Assembly (NCBI RefSeq): GCF_003261055.1
Contig: NZ_CP030073.1
Coordinates: 2,480,001 to 2,544,000 of the forward strand
Length of the DNA stretch: 64,000 bases
DNA from: Streptomyces cadmiisoli
GTDB taxonomy: Bacteria; Actinomycetota; Actinomycetes; Streptomycetales; Streptomycetaceae
Direction: 5' to 3'
Shown: positions 26,206 through 33,711 of the stretch, piece after piece
Position numbering within the stretch: the stretch's first letter is position 1
Layout: each line of letters starts with the position of its first letter
Translations under genes and position numbers: made by a program
Notes under the pieces: model-generated
Databases searched by the model: none
What the model was told of the DNA's origin: nothing
What the model saw: only the letters and a program-made list of their open reading frames with translations

Positions 26206-27038
26206 CAGTTCTTCACCGCCCCGGCGAGCATGCCGCCGGTGATCCGCCGCTGGAGGACGGCGAAGACGACCAGCGAGGGGAGCGTGGCGAGGAAGGCGGC
26301 GGCGGCCAGGGGGCCCAGGTCCGCGACTCCCTCCGCGCCGATGAAATGGGTGAGGATCACGGGCAGCGTCTGTTTCTCCGGTGTCTTGAGCAGGACCAGG
26401 GCGAAGAAGAACTCGTTCCACGCGGTGACGAAGGCGAACAGGGCGGTGGCCGCCAGCCCCGGCGCCATCAGCGGCGCGGTCACCGACACCAGCGTCCGCA
26501 GCCGCCCGGCCCCGTCGACCGCCGCCGCCTCCTCCAGTTCGGCCGGCACGGCCCGGACGTATCCGACCAGCATCCACAGCGCGAACGGCAGCGCCCACAC
26601 CACGTACACCATCACCAGTCCCGGCACGGAGTTGATCAGCCGCAGGTTCTTCAGCACCAGGAACAGCGGGATGATCACCAGCACGAACGGGAACGCCTGG
26701 CTCACCACCACCCATCCGCCGGCCGCCCGCGCGAGCAGGGTGCGGTGCCGGGCCATGACGTACGCCATCGGTGCCGCGATCAGCACGGCGATCACCGCCG
26801 CCCCGGCCGCGGCGATCAGGGAGTTCGACGCGGCCCGCAGCAGCGGCTGTTCGTCGAAGGCCTGCCGGAAGTTGTCCAGGGTGGGGTCCCGCGGGATCCA
26901 GGTGGGATGCAGACTGCCCAGTTCCCGCGGCGGCTTGAGCGCGGTGGAGATCAGCCAGAGGAACGGGAAGGCCAGAAAGACCAGATACCCGAACAGCGCC
27001 GTGTACTGGCCGACGCGGGCGGCGGTGCCGGTCCTCAT
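26205..27038 (-). CDS. Sugar ABC transporter permease (MalG type)
   Basis: This 277-residue protein has six predicted helices, beginning YTALFGYLVFLAFPFLWLIS. The cytoplasmic EAA loop is ELEEAAAVDGAGRLRTLVSV, close to the consensus EAAxxDGA-x9-P. The early LKPPRELGSLHPTWIP fits MalG-type carbohydrate permeases. Start ATG 27036-27038 overlaps the upstream permease stop by 4 bp. It forms the membrane channel with its partner gene at 27035-27970. The transported sugar cannot be told from sequence alone. Confidence 0.94.
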   Translation of the reverse strand: MRTGTAARVGQYTALFGYLVFLAFPFLWLISTALKPPRELGSLHPTWIPRDPTLDNFRQAFDEQPLLRAASNSLIAAAGAAVIAVLIAAPMAYVMARHRTLLARAAGGWVVVSQAFPFVLVIIPLFLVLKNLRLINSVPGLVMVYVVWALPFALWMLVGYVRAVPAELEEAAAVDGAGRLRTLVSVTAPLMAPGLAATALFAFVTAWNEFFFALVLLKTPEKQTLPVILTHFIGAEGVADLGPLAAAAFLATLPSLVVFAVLQRRITGGMLAGAVKN

Positions 27039-27970
27039 GCGTCGTCACCTCCCTTGAGCCGCCCCACCAGGAACACGGCGAGGAGTATCGAGATCAACGC
27101 GACCATGACGCAGCCCATCGCCGCCGCGTAGCCGAACTGGCCGTAGCGGAAGGCCTCTTCGTAGGCGAACAGCATGGGCAGACGGGTGCGTCCGCCCGGA
27201 CCGCCGCTGGTCAGCACGTAGACCAGGGCGAACGCGTTGAAGTTCCAGATGAAGTTGAGGGCCGTGATGGCCAGTGCGATCGGCCGCAGGGCGGGCCAGG
27301 TGACCGTCCTGAAGCGGCGCCAGGCGCCCGCGCCGTCCAGCGCCGCGGCCTCGTGCAGCTCACGCGGGGTGTTCTGGAGACCGGCGAGCAGCGCGACCGT
27401 CGTCTGCGGCATGCCGGCCCACACGCCGACCACGATCACCGCGGGCAGTGCGGTGGCCAGACCGCTGAGCCAGTCCCGGCCGTCCCCGAGGCCGACGTCG
27501 CGCAGGGTCTCGTTGAGGATGCCGGCGTCCGGGCTGTAGACCAGTCGCCACATGATGCCGACGACGACCTCGGGCATGGCCCACGGGACGATCGCCAGGG
27601 CGCGGGCCAGCCGGCGCAGCCGGAGCCGCTCGTTCAGCAGCAGCGCGAGGCCGAGCGCGAGCAGGAACTGCGGCACGGTCACGCCGACCGCCCACACCAG
27701 CCCGATCCGGAACGACTCCCAGAACAGCGTGTCCTGGAGCAGGTCCCGGAAGTTCAGCGCGCCGATCCACCGGGTGGGCTCGGTCCGGCCCGACTGGGCG
27801 TCGGTGAAGGCCAGCAGGATCCCGTAGAGCAGCGGTCCGACGCTGAGGACGAGGATCGGGATCAGTGCGGGCAGCACCAGGAACCAGGCGCCGTGGCCGG
27901 GTCCGGGCCGCTCACGGCCCCGTTTCGGCGGGTCCTCGGCCGCCTGCCGCACCTCGCTCACCCATGTCAC
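27035..27970 (-). CDS. Sugar ABC transporter permease (MalF type)
   Basis: This 311-residue protein starts at GTG 27968-27970 behind AAAGGAG. A longer frame exists but has no coding character. Six helices are visible, the first at AWFLVLPALIPILVLSVGPL. The EAA loop is ELHEAAALDGAGAWRRFRTV. It is the first gene of the three-gene sugar importer, whose likely promoter lies in 27971-28169, shared divergently with the APH-type kinase gene at 28170. No regulator is encoded beside it. Confidence 0.92.
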   Translation of the reverse strand: MTWVSEVRQAAEDPPKRGRERPGPGHGAWFLVLPALIPILVLSVGPLLYGILLAFTDAQSGRTEPTRWIGALNFRDLLQDTLFWESFRIGLVWAVGVTVPQFLLALGLALLLNERLRLRRLARALAIVPWAMPEVVVGIMWRLVYSPDAGILNETLRDVGLGDGRDWLSGLATALPAVIVVGVWAGMPQTTVALLAGLQNTPRELHEAAALDGAGAWRRFRTVTWPALRPIALAITALNFIWNFNAFALVYVLTSGGPGGRTRLPMLFAYEEAFRYGQFGYAAAMGCVMVALISILLAVFLVGRLKGGDDA

Positions 27971-28169
27971 GTAATCGGCTCCTTTGCGCGTCTCGTGACG
28001 GTTCGGACCCGGCGGGCCTTGGTCATGGTCGTGAAGGCGGTGGATCTCGTCAAGACGCTGTGCACACCGTCCGACCTGTGCGAATGGGACACTGGCCGAA
28101 GCACGGCCGGAACCGGGACACGTGGGTGGGGCCCACGGGCCGGGGCGACGACGGACACGGAGGCGGACG

Positions 28170-29033
28170 ATGGACGAGGCACGGGCGCGGGGCGTACTGG
28201 CCGCGGCGGGGGTGCTGCCCGGTGCGGCGCGGGACGCCCGGCTGCTCGCCCTCGGTGAGAACGCGGTGTTCGCCGCCGGTGACCTGGTCGTCAAGGTGGG
28301 CCGCGACGCCGAACTCCTCGACCGGGCGCGCCGCGAGCTGGACATCGCGATGTGGCTCGCCGAGGCGGGGGTCCCCGCGGTGCGGGCGGCCGAGCCGAAG
28401 GCGCTGCTCGTCGAGGGACATCCGGTGAGCGTGTGGCACCGGCTGCCCGACGCCGTGCGGCCCGCCGAGCCCCGCGATCTGGCCGAACTGCTACGCGTCG
28501 TGCACGCGATTCCCTCTCCTTCCTTCGCACTGCCGCCGCGCGATCTGCTGGGCGGTGTGGAGCGCTGGCTGCGGCTGGCCGGCGAGGCGATCGACCCGGC
28601 GGACGCGGCGTATCTGCGGGAGCGGCGCGACGGGTTCGCCGCGGCGGCCGCCGCGCTCACCCCTCATCTGACGCCGGGCCCCATCCACGGCGACGCGCTG
28701 CCGCGCAATGTGCACATCGGCCCGGACGGGCCGGTCCTGGTCGATCTGGAGACCTTCTCCGCCGATCTGCGCGAGCACGACCTGGTGGTCATGGCGCTCT
28801 CCCGCGACCGCTACGGGCTTGCGGCCGAGGCCTATGACTCCTTCACCGAGGCGTACGGCTGGGACGTGCGCGCCTGGCAGGGGTGCGCGGTGCTGCGCGG
28901 CGCGCGCGAGACGGCCAGCTGCGCCTGGGTGGCCCAGCACGCGCCGAGCAACCCCAAGGCGCTGGCGGAGTTCGAGCGCCGGGTGGCGTCGCTGCGGGAC
29001 GGGGACGAGACGGTGCGCTGGTATCCGTTCTGA
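28170..29033 (+). CDS. APH-fold phosphotransferase
   Basis: This 287-residue protein shows a complete aminoglycoside-phosphotransferase fold. There is a catalytic loop PGPIHGDALPRNVHIG (HGD-x4-N) and a DFG-equivalent VLVDLETFSADLREHDLVVM. The nucleotide-binding N-lobe includes FAAGDLVVKVGRDAELL. Substrates in this group range from antibiotics to choline and sugars, so the specificity is open. The start is ATG 28170 (MDEARARGVLAAAGVLPGAA); the 16-residue upstream extension is arginine-rich non-coding sequence. The contrast with the degenerate relative at 44032 is notable. The stop lies 59 bp before the convergent exonuclease gene. Confidence 0.88.
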   Translation: MDEARARGVLAAAGVLPGAARDARLLALGENAVFAAGDLVVKVGRDAELLDRARRELDIAMWLAEAGVPAVRAAEPKALLVEGHPVSVWHRLPDAVRPAEPRDLAELLRVVHAIPSPSFALPPRDLLGGVERWLRLAGEAIDPADAAYLRERRDGFAAAAAALTPHLTPGPIHGDALPRNVHIGPDGPVLVDLETFSADLREHDLVVMALSRDRYGLAAEAYDSFTEAYGWDVRAWQGCAVLRGARETASCAWVAQHAPSNPKALAEFERRVASLRDGDETVRWYPF

Positions 29034-29092
29034 GCCGGGCCGGCCGCGCGCGGGCGGGCACGCTCCGGCCGGCGCCGCGTCCGGCGGCGGGG

Positions 29093-29815
29093 TCAGATCC
29101 GCTCGTCGGCCAACTCCCGCAGCGGCCACGTCCCGTCCACCACCGCGGTCGCGTCGCCCTTGCGGCGCAGGAAGTCCTGGAAGTCCGCCGCCCACTCGGC
29201 GTACCACTCGATCTGGCGGCGGTGCAGCTCCGCCGGGCCGAGTCCCGCGACCTTGGGGTGGCGGTCCGCTATCGCGCAGGCCAGCCGGGCCGCGGCGAGG
29301 GCGTCGGCCGAGGCGTCGTGGGCGGAGTCGAGCGCTATGCCGTACTCCGTGCACACCGCTTCGAGGTTGCGCTTGCCGCGTCGGTACCGGTCGGCCCAGC
29401 GGTCGATGGTGTACGGGTCGACGACCGGCGCGGGGTCCGGTCCGCCGAGCCGTTCGCGCAGGGACGGCAGGCCGTGGCGGTGGAGTTCGGCGGAGAGCAG
29501 GGTGAGGTCGAAGGCCGCGTTGTAGGCGACGACCGGGACGCCTGTGCTCCAGTACCCCACGAGCACGTCGGCGATCGCGTCCGCCACCTGGTCCGCCGGG
29601 CGGCCCTCGGCCGTCGCGCGCTCGTTGCTGATCCCGTGGACCGCCACGGCGTCGGCCGGGATCTCCACTCCCGGGTCCGCCAGCCACTCCCGGCGGCCGA
29701 GCGGCTGCCCGGCCCTGACCTCGATCACGGCCGCCGTGACGATACGTGCCTCACGCGGGTCCGTCCCCGTCGTCTCCAGGTCGAAGCCGATCAGCAGCTC
29801 CCGGTGCCAGCCCAT
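29093..29815 (-). CDS. DEDDh 3'-5' exonuclease (DnaQ-like)
   Basis: This 240-residue protein carries the DEDDh motifs: Exo I FDLETTGTD (residues ~11-19), Exo II YNAAFDLTLL and Exo III HDASADALAAARL. The four acidic residues and His form the two-metal active site. It resembles the epsilon subunit of DNA polymerase III without the polymerase-binding tail; stand-alone forms act in repair or RNA turnover. The start is ATG 29815 (MGWHRELLIGFDLETTG). The upstream ORF extension (to 29881) was rejected because homologues begin at this point and it reads as non-coding. It is convergent with the APH-type gene. Confidence 0.9.
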   Translation of the reverse strand: MGWHRELLIGFDLETTGTDPREARIVTAAVIEVRAGQPLGRREWLADPGVEIPADAVAVHGISNERATAEGRPADQVADAIADVLVGYWSTGVPVVAYNAAFDLTLLSAELHRHGLPSLRERLGGPDPAPVVDPYTIDRWADRYRRGKRNLEAVCTEYGIALDSAHDASADALAAARLACAIADRHPKVAGLGPAELHRRQIEWYAEWAADFQDFLRRKGDATAVVDGTWPLRELADERI

Positions 29816-29962
29816 GGGCGGCCCCCCTTCTTGGTGGTGCTTTCCCCCATCGGTCTCCACCTTCGCATGCGCCACTGACAACCAGGAGACCGCGTTCCGG
29901 TTGGCCGCACACCGGCGAGGTCCGCACGACGTCCCGACGGCGACGGGAAACTGACGGTCAGA

Positions 29963-31201
29963 TCAGGACACGGGGCGCGAATCCGCCCAGGCGACCTCGA
30001 ACTCCTCCCGGTACGCACCGAAGAGTCCACCCTCGTCCACCTCGTCCGACTTGACCACTCGGCCGCCGTTGCGCAGGACCAGCACCGGCGCCTCCATGCC
30101 GCGCGACCGGCGCAGATACGACTGCACCACCGCGACGCCGTCGGAGCCGTCGCCGTCGACGAGATAGGCCGTGAAGCGCGGTGTCTCGTCGTAGACCTGG
30201 ATCTCGAACGCCCCCGGGTCCCGCAGCCGGGCCCGCACCCGGCGCATGTGCAGGATGTTCATCTCCACGGCCCGGCTCAGTTCGCCCCGTTTGATCCCGA
30301 GTTCGCGCTCGCGCCGTTTCACCGCGCTGGAAGCCGGGTTGAGGAACAGCAGCCGCACCCGGGAACCCGCCTCCGCGAGGCGCACGAGCCGCCGCCCGGA
30401 GAAGTTCTGCACCAGGAGGTTGAGGCCGATGCCGATGGCGTCGAGCCGGCGGGCGGCGCCGAAGATGTCCTCCGCGGGGAACTGGCGCATCAGCCGCACC
30501 CGGTCGGAGTGCACGGCGACCACGTCGGCGTACCGGTCGCCGACCAGGTCCTCTACGGCGTCGACCGGCAGCCGGCGCGCCGACGGCACGTCGCCGCCCG
30601 CGCCGAGGACGTCCAGGAGGCGCGCCGAGGCCCGCTCGGCCTGGTTCAGCACCGCCTCGGACAGAGCGCGGTTGCGCGAGACGACGTTGCGGGTGACCTC
30701 CAGCTCGTCCATCGCCAGCTCGACGTCGCGGCGCTCGTCGATGTACGGCTCGAAGCACGGCCAGTGCTGCACCATCAGCTCGCGCAGCTGCGGCAGGGTG
30801 AGGAAACTGAGGACGTTGTCGTCGGCCGGGTCGAGCAGATAGCCCTTGCGGCGGCTGACCTCGCGCACGGCGACCGCGCGCTGCACCCACTCCTGCCCGG
30901 CCGGGCCGGCCGCGGCGACCACCCAGTCGTCGCCGTGGACGGGTTCGTAGATGGGCCGCAGCACGGCGGCCACCACCGCGCGCAGCCGCTGCTCGACGAG
31001 GTTCAGCCAGATGTAGGCACGGCCGGCTCGCTGGGCGCGCGTACGCACCTCGCGCCAGGCCTCGGCGTCCCAGTCCAGCTCGGGGCCGATGGAGTGGGTC
31101 GCCATCGGCCGTGCCAGGGACACCGTGCCGGGCGGGACGTCTGTGGAGTTCCCCTCGTGACCGTCGTCACCAGGGGGCAGCTCCAGGCCTCCCGAGCCCA
31201 C
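29963..31201 (-). CDS. HEPN-domain protein (SAV2148-type)
   Basis: This 412-residue protein matches the actinobacterial proteins annotated SAV2148 family HEPN domain-containing. The start is GTG 31199-31201 (GSGGLELPPGDDGHEG). Conserved blocks are ELDWDAEAWREVRTRAQRAG, RAYIWLNLVEQRLRAVVAAV and GQEWVQRAVAVREVSRRKGY. An R-x6-H pair (RPIYEPVH) could be the HEPN catalytic motif (R-x4-6-H), though this is my reading. The C-terminal half (ENILHMRRVRARL-like region, YLVDGDGSDGVAVVQSYLRR) looks like a degenerate phospholipase D-type fold. The biological role is unknown. It lies alone in its orientation with a GC-rich upstream region. Confidence 0.85.
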   Translation of the reverse strand: MGSGGLELPPGDDGHEGNSTDVPPGTVSLARPMATHSIGPELDWDAEAWREVRTRAQRAGRAYIWLNLVEQRLRAVVAAVLRPIYEPVHGDDWVVAAAGPAGQEWVQRAVAVREVSRRKGYLLDPADDNVLSFLTLPQLRELMVQHWPCFEPYIDERRDVELAMDELEVTRNVVSRNRALSEAVLNQAERASARLLDVLGAGGDVPSARRLPVDAVEDLVGDRYADVVAVHSDRVRLMRQFPAEDIFGAARRLDAIGIGLNLLVQNFSGRRLVRLAEAGSRVRLLFLNPASSAVKRRERELGIKRGELSRAVEMNILHMRRVRARLRDPGAFEIQVYDETPRFTAYLVDGDGSDGVAVVQSYLRRSRGMEAPVLVLRNGGRVVKSDEVDEGGLFGAYREEFEVAWADSRPVS

Positions 31202-31312
31202 CCGCGCACCGCCTTCCGCTCCCCCGAGCATCCCCGTCCCAACGATCAAGGAAGGGTACTCCGGGAGCGGTCGGCGGTGCAGCCGGATGGACAGGCTCGT
31301 TTCCCAACTTCC

Positions 31313-32623
31313 TTATTCCCGGTGCCCGTTCTGATCGGCCAGCTCGGCGGGCGTGAGCGGATTCATAGCCGTCACGTCGCGCGGGGCGATGGACAGGCCC
31401 TGCCAGTGCACCGGCATGGGCTGCTGATCCTCGTCGCGGGCGATGTGGTGGAAGCCGATGTTCACCCAGACGACCGGGTGCTCGAGCACCTGTCCGTCGA
31501 CCCACTTGTCCACCGACTTCCCGTGCCCCGCGCCGCAGTCGGGCAGGTTGTCGCTGGCGAACTGCTCGCACTTGTCGTACTCGGTGAAGTACACGTCGTG
31601 CTTGGTGTAGCCGCGTCCGGGGTACTTGGCGCTGGGTCCCGGGACGATCTCGTAGGAGCGGGCGTGTCCGTCCTTGTTCTTGCCGGTCGCGCTGACCACG
31701 CGCCACCACCGCATGTTCCGGGCGTCACCGGCGAGTTCGCGGACGACCTCGGTGCGGGTGGTTCTGTTGGTCGGCGCGGGACGGCCGCCGGCCGGGGAGC
31801 TGACCTTGGAGTCGTACTGCTCGACCTTCCCCTTGGAGGAGCCGTCGAGACCGAAGTTGAGCCGCCAGAAGACGTTGTGGCTGTGGCTGGTGGCGTAGTC
31901 CTTCGCGCCCTTGCCGATGGGCCAGCCGCGGCCGTCCCCGGCGTCGTAGTCCTCGGGGGCGAGGGTGCCGGTGGCGCCGACGTTCATGGTGATCGTGCCG
32001 TCGTCCTGGAAGCGCCACTCGGTGATGTACTCGTACCAGCCGACCTGGTTGACGGTGTAGACGAGCAGGTCCTTGCCCTGCTTCTGGAACACCTTGTTCG
32101 CAGTGTCGCCCTGCATGCGGTACGCGTGTCCGCGGGAACGGGTGGTCGTGCACAGGCCCTTGACGTTCTCACGGGACGGATCCCACGCGTCGGGCACCCG
32201 GACGGTCTTGATCGTGCCGCCCGGGCACTCGCCCGGGGCCAGATCCATCAGCCCCTGCCCGAACCCGGCCTGGGTGAGGTCGCTGTACTCGTTCCTGCCG
32301 TCGTCGTAGGGCACGTGGATCTGGCCGAGCCTGGCCGTCGCCAGCACCTTGACGGGCCGGGCCTCGGCGGGCGGCTGGTACGAGATGTGCTCCAGGACGA
32401 GGCCGGCCTCCTTGTGGTACCGCCAGCACATGCGCCAGGTGGTGCCGGTGGTGAGCTTCTGCTCGATGCGGTACGCGGCGCTGCACTCGGCGGCCGGCGC
32501 CGGGGCGGCCTTCGGCTGTGCGGCGGCGGGCCCGGCGCCGGTCGTGGCGCCGGCGGCCAGCCCGGCCACGGCGAGGGCCAGGGCCGTCCGCCTGCGGGCA
32601 CTGCTGTGTCTGATCACGGGCAT
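31313..32623 (-). CDS. Secreted copper amine oxidase-like catalytic domain
   Basis: This 436-residue protein has a signal peptide (MPVIRHSSARRRTALALAVA, cleavage after about residue 35). The remainder aligns with the copper amine oxidase catalytic domain: D115 in EYSDLTQ (catalytic-base position), Y197 in GWYEYITEWRFQDDGTITMN (topaquinone precursor position), copper ligands H247-x-H249 (SHSHNVFWRL) and H393 (FHHIARDEDQQPMP). The usual Asn before the tyrosine is Trp196. Length is ~200 residues short of full enzymes because N-terminal domains are missing. The neighbour at 32706 may supply them. It could oxidise an extracellular amine, or be inactive. Confidence 0.75.
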   Translation of the reverse strand: MPVIRHSSARRRTALALAVAGLAAGATTGAGPAAAQPKAAPAPAAECSAAYRIEQKLTTGTTWRMCWRYHKEAGLVLEHISYQPPAEARPVKVLATARLGQIHVPYDDGRNEYSDLTQAGFGQGLMDLAPGECPGGTIKTVRVPDAWDPSRENVKGLCTTTRSRGHAYRMQGDTANKVFQKQGKDLLVYTVNQVGWYEYITEWRFQDDGTITMNVGATGTLAPEDYDAGDGRGWPIGKGAKDYATSHSHNVFWRLNFGLDGSSKGKVEQYDSKVSSPAGGRPAPTNRTTRTEVVRELAGDARNMRWWRVVSATGKNKDGHARSYEIVPGPSAKYPGRGYTKHDVYFTEYDKCEQFASDNLPDCGAGHGKSVDKWVDGQVLEHPVVWVNIGFHHIARDEDQQPMPVHWQGLSIAPRDVTAMNPLTPAELADQNGHRE

Positions 32624-32705
32624 GTCGAAGTGACTCCCCTGCGGAGGACTTGCCGGAATGAGCAAGTGGGAAAGGTGAACGGACCGGTCGTGCGGGGGCT
32701 GCCGC

Positions 32706-33527
32706 TCAGCGGGCGAGCCGGGCCACGGTGCGGGTGCTCAGATCGACCACCAGGGAACGGGTGTCGATCCACGGCCCGTTCTTGACCTTCGGGAACAGGC
32801 GTACGCAGCGGTGCTCCCCGCAGCGGTCGAGCGCGGCGGGCTGGGCGCCCGGGGAGGCCCGGTAGACCATGCTGTTCAGGAGCAACTGGCCGGGCGAGGT
32901 GAGTTCCTTGCCGGTGGCGTCCTCGTGGTCCGCCCGCAGTCCCGCGCCCAGCGGGTCGGCGATCAGCAGCCGGGCGGCCTCGGTGGTCTCGGCACGGCCG
33001 AGCGGCGGCTGCACGCCGCGCTGGGTGGCGGTCCGCTCGACCTTCCCCGTGCCGAGGTCGACGGTCCGGGTGACGAGCGTGTCGTCGCGGTAGTCGTAGA
33101 ACCTGACGTCCGCCCGCCGGGGCGCGCGCGGATCGTCCAGTTCGCCGGTCTCCGGGTCCGCGAGTTCCGCCCCGAGGCGCTGTGCGCCGCGGCCCCCGTC
33201 GACAGCCTCGCCGGAGCTGCGCAGCCGCCGGTCGAGGGCGATCCGCTCGACCCGCTCGATCTCGTCGTCGGTGAGCGGGTCCCGTCCGGTGCCCTTCTCG
33301 CCCTGGGCCGGGGCCGCCTCGACGACCGCGGGCGGCACCGCCGCCTGCCCCTGCGGGCCGGTCCCGCGGACCGGCCGCCCGCCGCGGCCGTCCGCCGTTC
33401 CCCCGGCGGTGTCGTCCGCGCCCGCCGTGCCCGGCAGGGTGATCCCGGCCATCACGGCGGTCCCCGCCACCGCGACGGCCGTCCCGGCCACCACCTTGCC
33501 CAGGTGGCGGCGCACTAATTCGCGCAC
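32706..33527 (-). CDS. Secreted protein, possible N-terminal domain of a split amine oxidase
   Basis: This 273-residue protein has a signal peptide (LGKVVAGTAVAVAGTAVMAG, probable cleavage after AGA). After a Gly/Pro/Ala-rich linker, the region LRSSGEAVDGGRGAQRLGAE, then ADVRFYDYRDDTLVTRTVDL and GTGKVERT, resembles the N2/N3 domain style of copper amine oxidases (an xVxxYDYRxx-xx-VDLxxG hairpin). The stop is 82 bp from the downstream catalytic-domain gene on the same strand. The two proteins sum to 709 residues, close to a whole enzyme. I do not recognise a named family, so the split-enzyme reading is inference. Confidence 0.6.
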   Translation of the reverse strand: MRELVRRHLGKVVAGTAVAVAGTAVMAGITLPGTAGADDTAGGTADGRGGRPVRGTGPQGQAAVPPAVVEAAPAQGEKGTGRDPLTDDEIERVERIALDRRLRSSGEAVDGGRGAQRLGAELADPETGELDDPRAPRRADVRFYDYRDDTLVTRTVDLGTGKVERTATQRGVQPPLGRAETTEAARLLIADPLGAGLRADHEDATGKELTSPGQLLLNSMVYRASPGAQPAALDRCGEHRCVRLFPKVKNGPWIDTRSLVVDLSTRTVARLAR

Positions 33528-33585
33528 ATCTTCCCCCTACTCCCCCTGTCGGTCCGGGAGTACGTGTTTTTGCCCCAATGGTTCG

Positions 33586-33601
33586 GCATACCTCGGTATG
33601 C
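33586..33601. promoter_or_regulatory. GCATACC-TC-GGTATGC palindrome between amine oxidase genes and glgX
   Basis: Perfect 7-bp arms are separated by 2 bp. The site lies 59 bp upstream of the divergent secreted-protein start and 111 bp upstream of glgX, so an operator for either gene is plausible. No matching regulator is encoded in the window. Confidence 0.5.
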
Positions 33602-33711
33602 ACTGGTCGACCGCTAAGAGGGGAGCAAATGACAAGGGGTTCCATCACTTTTGTGGAGACCCGGGGCCAAGGCGGTCCCATGGCGGCGGTACACCTGGAA
33701 GAGTCGTGTCC

